This document shows positions 8,298-15,696 of a stretch of DNA of 64,000 bases, in pieces. Origin of the DNA: Caulobacter sp. Its GTDB lineage: Bacteria > Pseudomonadota > Alphaproteobacteria > Caulobacterales > Caulobacteraceae. A program made the translations under genes and the position numbers. The DNA lies in contig JAUXMY010000003.1 in the NCBI GenBank assembly GCA_030683005.1, positions 28,275 through 92,274 of the forward strand, in the 5' to 3' direction. How positions within the stretch are numbered: position 1 is the first letter of the stretch; each line of letters begins with the position of its first letter. A model generated the notes under the pieces. It was given only the letters and a program-made list of their open reading frames with translations, was not told the DNA's origin and searched no databases.

Positions 8298-9458
8298 TCA
8301 CAGCGAATTTGAGCTCAGCACGCCGATTTCTTCCAGGTGCGCCATGGCGGCGGCGTCCAGCCCATTAGTGTACTCGAAGCGCTGGCCAGCTACGTTGCCG
8401 AAGAATTTTCTGAAGCGTTGCACCGTGGCATCCGCGTCGCTGCCACCGGTGATCACCGTGATGTGCGGACGCACCTCTTCAGTAATTTGGACGCGCTTGA
8501 GGAGATGTTTGAATTCGAAGTCCGCTGCGGGCATCGAATATCCAATGAACACCCAGTTCCCAGTGGTCTTGAGGTAGGCCTCGCCCGTTTGCCAGCTGGA
8601 TGCATGCATCGGGAAGTCGAGCGCCTTTCGATAGCTAAACGTCGCGAAGCGAGTCCCAAGACTGTCCGATCCGCAATGGGGGCAAGATGGCGAGAGGATC
8701 TTAGGGTGGGTGACCTTTGAGCCCTTCAGGACGATATCCCAATCACGCTTTCGGAAGAGGGTCTGCGCTACCTGTTCGGTCTGGCTCGGCGATACCCAGA
8801 AGGTCTCTCGGCAGGCGTCACAGTATAGCCAATTCACCGATCCGTGCGGCTTGAGGATGTGGAGGACCTCCGCGTCCTCGACACGCCCTTTCAGCTTCCC
8901 ATCGCTGAACCGCCGGGCGGAGGCGTTGCAGCCGTAGTCAAAATTGCGGATGTTTTGCGCCCGTGCCAAACCCTGCTCAAACACGGTGTCCCAGTTCATA
9001 CTCAACACTGCGGTCTTGTTGGCTTCGAAGCCTTTGAAGAGCAACTCGAGCGTCGCCCACGCCGTGTCTGGCGCTCGCTGTCTCCGCTTGTAGGCTTGGG
9101 ACAGCATCCGAGTCATCCGCACAAGGATCGACCGACGCACGACGCGCAAGTCGGCTGCTGAGTATCGAGGGCCGAGATGATGACCCGTGTTGGCCGAAAG
9201 GTCGACGAGCGTAAAAATGTCCTCAAGCTCGGGCCATTCATTTGCTGAACGCTCAGCGCCCTCGCCGAAGACTTGGTCGACGAAGGTGCGGAGAAATCTT
9301 ACTTGGTTTGCGCTCGGTCCATCCAATTTGAGTTTGCTGACATTCAACAGCGCTCGCGTGAAATCGCTAGCGAGCGGCAGGCCAGCGTTGAAGGAAAAAC
9401 CCGCACCAAGGATAAGGAGGTTGGCGGGATCGAAATTTTGGTCGGGCGCGATTGTCAT
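8298..9458 (-). CDS. SIR2-domain protein (candidate NADase / defence effector)
   Basis: A 386-residue SIR2-like protein. It keeps the NAD-binding GAGFS motif (residues 18-22), a substrate-loop N-W-D (155-157, equivalent to the catalytic Asn region), H-G-S (205-207, catalytic His region) and two CxxC pairs (C213/C216 and C259/C262) forming a zinc module. The C-terminal region (FIGYSMPAAD) completes the Rossmann fold. Such stand-alone SIR2 proteins often act as NAD-depleting antiphage effectors, but a deacylase role is not excluded. Codon usage and base composition are visibly less GC-biased than in the flanks. It converges with mqsRA and sits between repeats, suggesting acquisition. Confidence 0.8.
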   Translation of the reverse strand: MTIAPDQNFDPANLLILGAGFSFNAGLPLASDFTRALLNVSKLKLDGPSANQVRFLRTFVDQVFGEGAERSANEWPELEDIFTLVDLSANTGHHLGPRYSAADLRVVRRSILVRMTRMLSQAYKRRQRAPDTAWATLELLFKGFEANKTAVLSMNWDTVFEQGLARAQNIRNFDYGCNASARRFSDGKLKGRVEDAEVLHILKPHGSVNWLYCDACRETFWVSPSQTEQVAQTLFRKRDWDIVLKGSKVTHPKILSPSCPHCGSDSLGTRFATFSYRKALDFPMHASSWQTGEAYLKTTGNWVFIGYSMPAADFEFKHLLKRVQITEEVRPHITVITGGSDADATVQRFRKFFGNVAGQRFEYTNGLDAAAMAHLEEIGVLSSNSL

Positions 9459-9601
9459 TGCGGCAGGTTGATCGGGATCGGCGCTTTCGCCAAGGGAGGC
9501 GCACCGGTTGTGCCAAGCTTGCCCTTACTCTCCCCCCCAGGAACGCAAAACGGCGGGCCGCCTCTCAGCTTCCCGCCTTCAATCGCTGGCTCGCAAAGTC
9601 A

Positions 9602-9628
9602 GGGACAGACACCTGCGGTGTCTGTCCC
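9602..9628. repeat. REP-like palindrome, single unit
   Basis: Perfect 12-bp arms GGGACAGACACC and GGTGTCTGTCCC around a TGC loop. Shares the GGGACA/TGTCCC ends with the doublets at 7057 and 63805 but differs in the loop. It lies 6 nt before the stop of the typA-tail remnant. Confidence 0.8.
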
Positions 9629-9633
9629 CGCCC

Positions 9634-9753
9634 CTACTCGTCCGCCTCTTGCGGAAGCTCGGGCGTCTTGCGCAGGCGGATGGTCCTGGGCGTCACCTCG
9701 ACCCGTTCGTCTTCCTGGACGCAGGCGATCGCCTCTTCCAGGGTCGCCCGGCG
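9634..9753 (-). pseudogene. Detached copy of the typA 3' end
   Basis: A short minus-strand stretch ending in a stop at 9634-9636 reads TLEEAIACVQEDERVEVTPR then TIRLRKTPELPQEADE. The end of the intact TypA next door reads [20 protein letters not shown] then [11 protein letters not shown]. About 30 residues align with roughly two-thirds identity. The remnant has no start and begins right after the typA terminator, so it is a leftover of a second, divergent typA allele rather than a readthrough extension. Fragment ends are approximate on the upstream side. Confidence 0.75.
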
Positions 9754-9757
9754 GACC

Positions 9758-9791
9758 AAACAAAAGGGGCGCACGATGGCTCGCGCGCCCC
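9758..9791 (-). terminator. Rho-independent terminator of typA
   Basis: On the minus strand, GGGGCGC (9785-9791) pairs with GCGCCCC (9766-9772) across a 12-nt loop and is followed by TTTTGTTT (9758-9765). It begins 30 nt after the typA stop codon. Confidence 0.8.
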
Positions 9792-9821
9792 TCTCTGTCT
9801 CTGTCCGCTGGCGCGGCCGAA

Positions 9822-11654
9822 CTACTCCGGACGGGCGCGCTTCTTGCGGAACGACGGGTTGAGGATCTGCTTGCGCAGGCGGATGGACTTGGGCGTCACC
9901 TCCACCAGCTCGTCGTCGCCGATGTAGGCGATGGCCTGTTCCAGCGACATGATGCGGGGCGGGGTCAGGCGCACGGCCTCGTCCTTGCCGGAGGCGCGGA
10001 CGTTGGTCAGCTGCTTGCCCTTGATCGGGTTGACGTCGAGGTCGTCCCAGCGCGCGTTCTCGCCGATGATCATGCCCTCGTAGGTCCTCGTGCCGGCGCC
10101 GACGAACATGACGCCGCGGTCTTCGAGGTTCCACAGGGCGAAGGCGGCGGTTTCACCGTCCGAGTTGGAGATCAGCACGCCCTTCTGGCGGCCGCCGATC
10201 TCGCCCTTGTAGGGCTCGTAGTGGCTGAACACGCGGTTGATCACGCCCGAGCCGCGGGTGTCGGTCAGGAACTCGCCCTGGTAGCCGATCAGCGAGCGCG
10301 ACGGGCACTTCAGCTGGATGCGGGTCTTGCCGGCGCCCGACGGGCCCATGTCGGTCATCTCGGCCTTACGGGCCGACAGCTTTTCGATGACGATGCCCGA
10401 GAACTCGTCGTCGACGTCGATCATGACGTCTTCGATCGGCTCGAGCTTCTCGCCGTTCTCGCCGGTCTGGTAGACCACGCGCGGACGCGAGATCGAGACC
10501 TCGAAGCCTTCGCGACGCATGTTCTCGATCAGAACGCCCAGCTGCAGTTCGCCACGGCCGGCGACTTCGTAGGCGTCGCCGCCCTGGGTGGTGGTGACGC
10601 GGATGGCGACGTTGGACTCGGCTTCCTTGAGAAGACGGTCGCGGATGACGCGCGACTGGACCTTGTCGCCCTCGCGGCCGGCCAGGGGGCTGTCGTTGAC
10701 CGAGACGGTCATCGAGATGGTCGGGGGATCGATCGGCTGCGCGGGCAGGGCGTCGGTGACCTCCATGGCGCACAGGGTGTCGGCGACGGTGGCCTTGGAC
10801 ATGCCGGCGATGGCGACGATGTCGCCCGCTTCCGAGCCCTCGTCCAGGGCGGTGCGCTTCAGGCCGCGGAAGGCGAGGACCTTGGTGATGCGGCCGCGCT
10901 CGATTTCCTTGCCCTCACGGTCCAGGGCGTGGATGGCCATGCCCGGAACCGCCTTGCCGCTCTCGATGCGGCCGGTCAGCAGGCGGCCGAGGAACGGGTC
11001 GCTTTCGATCAGCACGTTCAGCATCTGGAACGGCTTGTCCTTGTTGGCCTCGACCTTGGGCGGCGGCACGTGCTCGACGATCAGGTCGAACAGCGGGGCC
11101 AGGTTGTCGTTCGGCTGGCCCAGGTCCATCGTCGCCCAGCCGTTGCGGCCCGAGGCGTAGATGTGCGGGAAGTCCAGTTGCTCGGGCGTGGCGCCGATGG
11201 CCTCGAAGAGCTCGATGGTCTCGAGGTGCACGCGGTCGGGGTCGGCGTGGGCGCGGTCGACCTTGTTGATGCAGAGGATCGGCCGCAGGCCCATCTTCAG
11301 CGCCTTGGTCAGCACGAACTTGGTCTGGGGCATGACGCCCTCTTCGGCGTCCACCAGGATGACGCAGCCGTCCACCATCCCGAGGATGCGCTCGACCTCG
11401 CCGCCGAAGTCGGCGTGGCCGGGGGTGTCGATGATGTTGATCCGGGTTTCGCCCGCCTTGCCGTTCCAGAGCACCGAGGTGCACTTGGCAAGGATGGTGA
11501 TGCCCCGTTCCTTCTCCTGGTCGTTGGAGTCCATGGCGCGTTCGGTCTGCGCCTCGTTGGCGCGGAAGACGCCGGACTGGGCGAGGAGTTGGTCGACGAG
11601 CGTGGTCTTGCCGTGGTCGACGTGCGCGATGATGGCGATATTTCGCAGGGACAT
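9822..11654 (-). CDS. typA: Ribosome-associated GTPase TypA/BipA
   Basis: A 610-residue translational GTPase that binds the 70S ribosome and helps 50S assembly and stress adaptation. G1 [13 protein letters not shown]2 region ([13 protein letters not shown]), G3 DTPGHADF, G4 NKVD and the EF-G-like domains III/V plus the BipA-specific C-terminal domain are all present. The length is typical. The ATG at 11654 begins [18 protein letters not shown] as in all homologues. A terminator follows the stop; a diverged copy of the last codons lies beyond that terminator. Confidence 0.97.
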   Translation of the reverse strand: MSLRNIAIIAHVDHGKTTLVDQLLAQSGVFRANEAQTERAMDSNDQEKERGITILAKCTSVLWNGKAGETRINIIDTPGHADFGGEVERILGMVDGCVILVDAEEGVMPQTKFVLTKALKMGLRPILCINKVDRAHADPDRVHLETIELFEAIGATPEQLDFPHIYASGRNGWATMDLGQPNDNLAPLFDLIVEHVPPPKVEANKDKPFQMLNVLIESDPFLGRLLTGRIESGKAVPGMAIHALDREGKEIERGRITKVLAFRGLKRTALDEGSEAGDIVAIAGMSKATVADTLCAMEVTDALPAQPIDPPTISMTVSVNDSPLAGREGDKVQSRVIRDRLLKEAESNVAIRVTTTQGGDAYEVAGRGELQLGVLIENMRREGFEVSISRPRVVYQTGENGEKLEPIEDVMIDVDDEFSGIVIEKLSARKAEMTDMGPSGAGKTRIQLKCPSRSLIGYQGEFLTDTRGSGVINRVFSHYEPYKGEIGGRQKGVLISNSDGETAAFALWNLEDRGVMFVGAGTRTYEGMIIGENARWDDLDVNPIKGKQLTNVRASGKDEAVRLTPPRIMSLEQAIAYIGDDELVEVTPKSIRLRKQILNPSFRKKRARPE

Positions 11655-11831
11655 TGAAATCTTTTCGGGGGCGGGAGCGAGGCGCGCGCTTTTACGCGAG
11701 TGCGAGACGTTTATCCACCCTTGTCCCGTGACGGCTGTTTGAGGGACCCCAAACGGCTGTTTTTATTCGCCAATCCATGAATTACGGCGGCCGCTGCCCA
11801 TTCCTTGTGCGCTGCACCATATAACCCTGGC

Positions 11832-12024
11832 GCAAGGACTGCCCTTGGGGAACAAGGATTTCTGAACGATCTCCCTGAGATTCTGGGCCCGGGCGCACGT
11901 TTTTCCCTTGCCCGATTGTGCGCCGCACACTAAGTTTGAGTTGTGAGGCGGTTCTGCCGCCTCTGCCCTTCCTGGGCGTTTCCTCCCTAATGAACTGCGG
12001 CGGCTTCGGCCGCCGCTTTTTTTT
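11832..12024 (+). ncRNA. Candidate hairpin-rich small RNA ending in a strong terminator
   Basis: Between two minus-strand genes, the plus strand carries a run of hairpins: CCTTG/CAAGG (11843-11857), ATCTC/GAGAT (11869-11881), GGCGCAC/GTGCGCC (11892-11924), GAGGCGG/CCGCCTC (11945-11963) and GCCC/GGGC (11965-11977), then an unpaired TTTCCTCCC complementary to Shine-Dalgarno sequences, then a terminator. A TATAAC at 11820-11825 could be the -10 box. There is no credible ORF. It does not match the tmRNA, RNase P or SRP RNA signatures I know; a 6S-like RNA is possible but not supported. The 5' end is estimated. Confidence 0.5.
11997..12024 (+). terminator. Strong Rho-independent terminator of the candidate sRNA
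   Basis: GCGGCGGC, TTCG tetraloop, GCCGCCGC, then eight T residues (12017-12024). The T-run is on the plus strand, whereas both flanking genes are on the minus strand. Confidence 0.92.
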
Positions 12025-12056
12025 GGCCTGGAGGCCTTCACCACACATTCCCCGTG

Positions 12057-12081
12057 TTCCCGGCGAAGGCCGGGATCCATG
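12057..12081. repeat. CCCGGC-GAAG-GCCGGG palindromic repeat, single copy
   Basis: TTCCCGGCGAAGGCCGGGAT followed by CCATGA. The same unit occurs twice in opposite orientation at 56638-56697. It is located downstream of the sRNA terminator and 92 nt after the end of the amidohydrolase gene. Confidence 0.7.
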
Positions 12082-12172
12082 AAGCGGGCAGCGGCGCGTC
12101 CGCATGGGCCCCGGCGTTGGCGCTCCGCGCCGCCCTTCGGGTCGCCGGGGAAACGGAGCAGGAGCGGACGAC

Positions 12173-13078
12173 CTACGCTGGTGCTAACCTCGGCCAGTCC
12201 CGGGCCAACACCTGGGTGAGCGCCGCCACGTCCGCCGTCAGCTTCGCCAGGCCCTCCGTCGGCTCCAGCGTTTTCTCGTCCATGTAGAGCGCGCGGCTGA
12301 TCTCGATCTGCAGGGCGTGGGTGCGCGCCTGGGGCCGGCCGTAGTGTTCGGTGGTGTAGCCGCCGGCGTAGGGGGCGTTGCGGGCGACGCGGTAGCCCAT
12401 GGCCTCCAGCTCCCGCTCGACCAGGTCGGTGAGCTTGCGGCTGCAGGCGGCGCCGAAGCGGTCGCCCAGCACGATGTCGCAGCCCTTGCCGTGGCGGGGC
12501 GTCACCGCCGTGCGGGCGGCGGCCTCCGGCATCGAGTGCCAGTCGATCAGCACCGCCAGACCGTGCGTGGCCTTCGCGCGCTCCAGCAGCGCCGACAGCG
12601 CTTCGTGGTAGGGCTGGTGCGTGGTCTCCACCCGGGCCCGCGCCTCGGCGAAGGTCAGCTTGCGGGCGTAGATCTCCCGCCCCTCGGCGGCGACGCGGGC
12701 GATGGCCCCCAGCCCCGCCGCGACCCGCGCCGACCGGGCCCGGGCGAACTCCGGCAGGTCGTCGGAGAACATGGTCGCGTCCAGCTCCCAGGGCTCGCGG
12801 TTGAGGTCCATCCAGGCGCGGCCATGGCGGGCGAGGATCAGGCCCGCGCCATGCCCGGCGGCCGGGGCGATGATCTGATCGACCAGGGCGTCCTCCGACC
12901 GGCGGAGCAGATCCTCATGCACCGCCGAGGCCTCCAGCATGACCGCCGGATAGTGGCGGCCCGAGTGCGGCGAGGCGAAGACCAGCGGCGTGGGCGGCGG
13001 GTCGGCGGCGAGGATGTGAAAGGGGGGTTCGGCCGACGCCGGGTCGAGGTCGGGAAGATTGTCGGGCCGGGCGTCCAT
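12173..13078 (-). CDS. N-formylglutamate amidohydrolase family protein
   Basis: A 301-residue zinc hydrolase of the HutG-like N-formylglutamate amidohydrolase family, which releases formate from N-formyl-L-glutamate at the end of one histidine degradation route. Signatures are VFASPHSGRHYP near the N-terminus, RHGRAWMDLNREP, TTHQPYHEAL, IDWHSMP and the C-terminal GGYTTEHYGRP and HALQIEISRALYMDE. The ATG at 13078 is chosen because the in-frame TTG at 13114 adds only a short Arg/His stretch. No other hut genes are nearby, so the physiological substrate is uncertain. Confidence 0.88.
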   Translation of the reverse strand: MDARPDNLPDLDPASAEPPFHILAADPPPTPLVFASPHSGRHYPAVMLEASAVHEDLLRRSEDALVDQIIAPAAGHGAGLILARHGRAWMDLNREPWELDATMFSDDLPEFARARSARVAAGLGAIARVAAEGREIYARKLTFAEARARVETTHQPYHEALSALLERAKATHGLAVLIDWHSMPEAAARTAVTPRHGKGCDIVLGDRFGAACSRKLTDLVERELEAMGYRVARNAPYAGGYTTEHYGRPQARTHALQIEISRALYMDEKTLEPTEGLAKLTADVAALTQVLARDWPRLAPA

Positions 13079-13244
13079 GCCGACATGATGGCGGCGGGGA
13101 GCGGTCGTGGTCAAAGTCTTTCCGTCCCCGTTTCCGCCCGGGTTATCCCCAGCGCCGCGGTCGCCCGCCCGGCGTGGTTCATCGCGCCTTTACGCCTGAG
13201 CCGCTAGGGTTGGCGTCCGTTTCCCCGGGGGCCGACGACCAGAC

Positions 13245-13604
13245 ATGCCGCGCATCCTTCTCGCCGAAGACGACGACTCCCTGCGCAACTTCCTGGCCCG
13301 GGCCCTGGAACGCGCCGGCTATGAAGTCACCGCCTGCGCCGACGGCGAGGAGGCCCACGCCGTCCTCGACCAGGACTGGGACCTGCTGCTGACCGACATC
13401 GTCATGCCGGGCATGGACGGCATCGAGGTCGCCCGCCACGCCGCCGCCCGCCATCCGGGCCTGCGCATCATGTTCATCACCGGATTCGCCGCCGTCGCCC
13501 TGACCGCCGGCGAGCGCGCGCCGGCCGGCGCCAAGGTGCTGTCCAAGCCCGTCCACCTGCGCGAGATCGTCCAGGAAGTCGAACGGATGATGGCCGCCGC
13601 CTGA
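13245..13604 (+). CDS. cpdR: Single-domain response regulator CpdR
   Basis: A 119-residue stand-alone receiver domain with acceptor Asp51 (LLLTDIVMPGMDG), acidic D9-D11, the switch Thr (FITGFAA) and Lys (LSKP). In Caulobacter, unphosphorylated CpdR delivers substrates such as PdeA to ClpXP; phosphorylation through CckA-ChpT switches it off. The protein ends AAA, consistent with the C-terminal Ala-Ala degron that makes CpdR itself a ClpXP substrate. The sequence VMFITGFAAVAL-like block here (IMFITGFAAVAL) is specific for CpdR among receivers. Confidence 0.93.
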   Translation: MPRILLAEDDDSLRNFLARALERAGYEVTACADGEEAHAVLDQDWDLLLTDIVMPGMDGIEVARHAAARHPGLRIMFITGFAAVALTAGERAPAGAKVLSKPVHLREIVQEVERMMAAA

Positions 13605-13679
13605 AACTCGCCAATTTCCGAGCGTAGATCGGTTGCAACAGCGGTTAAGCCTCGCTATACCGCCGCTCCTCCCAGGTAA

Positions 13680-13754
13680 GGACGCGTAGCTCAGCGGGAG
13701 AGCACCTCGTTGACATCGAGGGGGTCACTGGTTCAATCCCAGTCGTGTCCACCA
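13680..13754 (+). tRNA. tRNA-Val (anticodon GAC)
   Basis: A 75-nt cloverleaf with acceptor stem GGACGCG/CGTGTCC, D-arm GCTCAGCGGGAGAGC, anticodon stem CCTCG/CGAGG with loop TTGACAT (anticodon GAC), T-arm around GGTTCAATCCC and an encoded CCA end at 13752-13754. It follows cpdR and reads GUC/GUU valine codons. Confidence 0.97.
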
Positions 13755-13772
13755 TCCTGCTTCGCCCTACGG

Positions 13773-13927
13773 GCTTCGCAGGACAAGCCCCGCCCTTCCA
13801 GTCGAAGCAGGATGCCCTTCTTAGCCTTGGCGGAGAAGGGCTGACGCGAATACGAGCTTCGCAGGACAAGCCCCGAACAGAGATGCGAAGCAGGCTGCCC
13901 TGCGTAGCCTTGGCGAAGCAGGGCTGA
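13773..13927. repeat. Tandem 83-bp repeats with covarying hairpins
   Basis: Two direct copies with a period of 83 bp, both starting GCTTCGCAGGACAAGCCCC (13773 and 13856). Each ends in a hairpin with conserved loop TAGCCTTGGCG: CCCTTC with GAAGGG in the first, CCCTGC with GCAGGG in the second. The stem changes are compensatory. The array starts 18 nt after tRNA-Val. Confidence 0.75.
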
Positions 13928-14033
13928 AGCCGCGCTACGCGCTTCGCCGCGCGACACCGCGGCGAACCCTTCCACCCCGAGCGGCGTTATCGCCCCAGGT
14001 TCCGCGCGAGGCGGACAACGGGAGGCTGACGCC

Positions 14034-14750
14034 ATGACTGACACCCAACCCGCGGCCCTGACGCCGCATCCCTTCCACACCCTTGTTTCCTGGCCCGCCA
14101 TCATCGCCGGGGCGCTGGTCGCCGTCACGGTCGGCGCGATGCTCAACCTGCTGGGCGTGGCGATCGGCGCCGCGGCCCTCAATCCCTTCGATCTCAGCCG
14201 GGGCGAGGCGGAAGGCTTCGGGGCCGGAGCCGGCGTCTGGGTGGCGCTGGTCAACGCCGTGGCCCTGTTCATCGGCGGCGCCGTGGCCAGCCGCGCCGCC
14301 AAGTTCCCCGACCATCACCGCGGCCTCCTGAACGGGCTGGCCGTCTGGGCCGTCGCCTTCGTCATCGCCATCCTGGTGGCGGGTTCGACGGCGGCCGGCG
14401 GCTTTGTCTCCACGGTCGGCGGCGTCGCGGAACGCATGGACCCGGTCGATGTCGCATCCGCTCCCTATTACGATCGCGACCTGGCCGGCCCGATGGACCC
14501 GGCGCTGCCCGACAGCGCTCCGGCCGTTCCGGTCCCGGCCCAGCCGGCGGTCGACGACGCGACCGACGCCACCGGCGCGGTGGCCCTGTGGGCCTTCCTG
14601 ACCATGCTGGCCGGCGGCGTCGCCGCCATCCTGGGCGCCCGCTACGGCGGTCGTCGCCATGGCTGGGAGACCAAGGCCGGCGTCACCGACGGCGGCTCGA
14701 TCCATTCGCCGGCCACCGCCACCACGACCGCCACCACGTTCAGGTCGTAG
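14034..14750 (+). CDS. Integral membrane protein of unknown function
   Basis: A 238-residue protein with four predicted membrane helices: PAIIAGALVAVTVGAMLNLL, VWVALVNAVALFIGGAVAS, VWAVAFVIAILVAGSTAAGG and LWAFLTMLAGGVAAILGARY. An extracytoplasmic Pro/Asp/Ala-rich loop (PMDPALPDSAPAVPVPAQPA) separates helices three and four. The organisation resembles a group of small alphaproteobacterial membrane proteins annotated as PhnA-like or YrzE-like, but no function can be assigned. GGGAGG at about 14020 serves as ribosome binding site for the ATG at 14034. Confidence 0.75.
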   Translation: MTDTQPAALTPHPFHTLVSWPAIIAGALVAVTVGAMLNLLGVAIGAAALNPFDLSRGEAEGFGAGAGVWVALVNAVALFIGGAVASRAAKFPDHHRGLLNGLAVWAVAFVIAILVAGSTAAGGFVSTVGGVAERMDPVDVASAPYYDRDLAGPMDPALPDSAPAVPVPAQPAVDDATDATGAVALWAFLTMLAGGVAAILGARYGGRRHGWETKAGVTDGGSIHSPATATTTATTFRS

Positions 14751-14753
14751 CGT

Positions 14754-15182
14754 TCAGCGGGAGCGGGCGCCAGCTCGCTCCCGCCACGCCAGCACCCCGC
14801 CCCAGGCGAGGGCGGCCAGCAGGGCGTAGCTCCAGACCAGATAGGCGGTGAGGTAGGCGTAGACCCAGATCCGCAGGTCGATCATCACCGCCACATGGGT
14901 GGCCGTGGTCAGCAGCTGGAAGGCCGCCATGGCCATCAGCCACATCCGGCGCCAGACCAGCGCCATGCCGACGAACAGCGCCGCCGCCACGACGTCGAGC
15001 GCGAAGATCGCATACTGCGGGTTGACCAGATCATCGCGGTTCTGGAGCGCCGCCGACCCGATCCAGGCCACGAAGACGCCGGCGGCCGCCCACCGCTGCG
15101 GGCGCGCGCCGGGCCAGGCGGCGAACAGGCAGACGGCGGCCATGAGCACGGCGCCGATCTGGGCGGAAGTGGTGACGAACAA
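14754..15182 (-). CDS. Small integral membrane protein
   Basis: A 142-residue protein with four or five hydrophobic helices (IGAVLMAAVCLFAAWPGA, WAAAGVFVAWIGSAAL, FALDVVAAALFVGMALVW, LMAMAAFQLLTTATHVAVMI, YLTAYLVWSYALLAALAWGG). No signal peptide cleavage site or recognisable domain is seen. It converges with the preceding membrane protein gene, with only 3 nt between stops. Function unknown. Confidence 0.65.
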   Translation of the reverse strand: MFVTTSAQIGAVLMAAVCLFAAWPGARPQRWAAAGVFVAWIGSAALQNRDDLVNPQYAIFALDVVAAALFVGMALVWRRMWLMAMAAFQLLTTATHVAVMIDLRIWVYAYLTAYLVWSYALLAALAWGGVLAWRERAGARSR

Positions 15183-15245
15183 GGCCGGAGTCTCCCTTCG
15201 GACACGCCGGCCAGTAGGTCGTGATTTTGCGTCAGACGGAAGGCG

Positions 15246-15608
15246 TCACGCCGCCTCGCGACGCCGGACCGACGCCGCCATGCGAAGCCGGCCGCCGGGG
15301 CGGGGCATCTCCTCCTCCGGCTTGTCCACGCCGCCCAGCGCGATGGCGCCCAGGCCGATCTGGTGCTGGACCTCATGCAGTTCGCGGTGGGTTTCGACAA
15401 TGCCGCGGCGCGCCTGGGCCAGGGCGGCGATGGTCTCGGTGCTCCGGTCGATGACGTTCTGGCCCACGATCGCCGACAGGTTGGCGTCGATGCGGGCGGC
15501 AGGCAGCATGGCGGTCAGCGCGGCCACGGCGGACAGGGCGCTGTCGATGGCCGCCTCGGCGGCGAACAGCTGATCAGCGACCTGATGGGCGACGATTCTG
15601 CGTTTCAT
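15246..15608 (-). CDS. Conserved hypothetical helical protein
   Basis: A 120-residue protein, mostly alpha helical (QVADQLFAAEAAIDSALSAV, TETIAALAQARRGIVETHRE). No transmembrane segment. The start at 15608 is supported by GGAGGA 8 nt upstream. The GLGAIALGGVDKPEE region may be a turn linking the helices to a basic tail. I do not recognise the family; the coil pattern resembles proteins of the same size found next to LuxR-type HTH genes in this order, but that link is inference. Confidence 0.6.
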   Translation of the reverse strand: MKRRIVAHQVADQLFAAEAAIDSALSAVAALTAMLPAARIDANLSAIVGQNVIDRSTETIAALAQARRGIVETHRELHEVQHQIGLGAIALGGVDKPEEEMPRPGGRLRMAASVRRREAA

Positions 15609-15696
15609 GGCATAGGTCCTCCCGCTCGCGCCGGGAACTTCGGCGCGACGGTTTGTCTCGAACGTGTCGGGAATGTCCGGGCCGCAGGGGCCTGGA

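Noticed and set aside
9273..11657. 794-codon plus-strand frame antisense to the SIR2 gene and typA
   Set aside because: It is the shadow of high-GC codon use in typA; the minus strand has all TypA motifs.
11832..12024. Naming the sRNA as 6S RNA, tmRNA, RNase P RNA or SRP RNA
   Set aside because: Signature sequences for tmRNA, RNase P and SRP RNA are absent and the chain of separate hairpins does not give the single long bulged stem of 6S RNA with any confidence.
11763..12105. Minus-strand ORFs opposite the candidate sRNA
   Set aside because: They cross the terminator hairpin and a palindromic repeat, have no homology-like pattern and start inside repeats.
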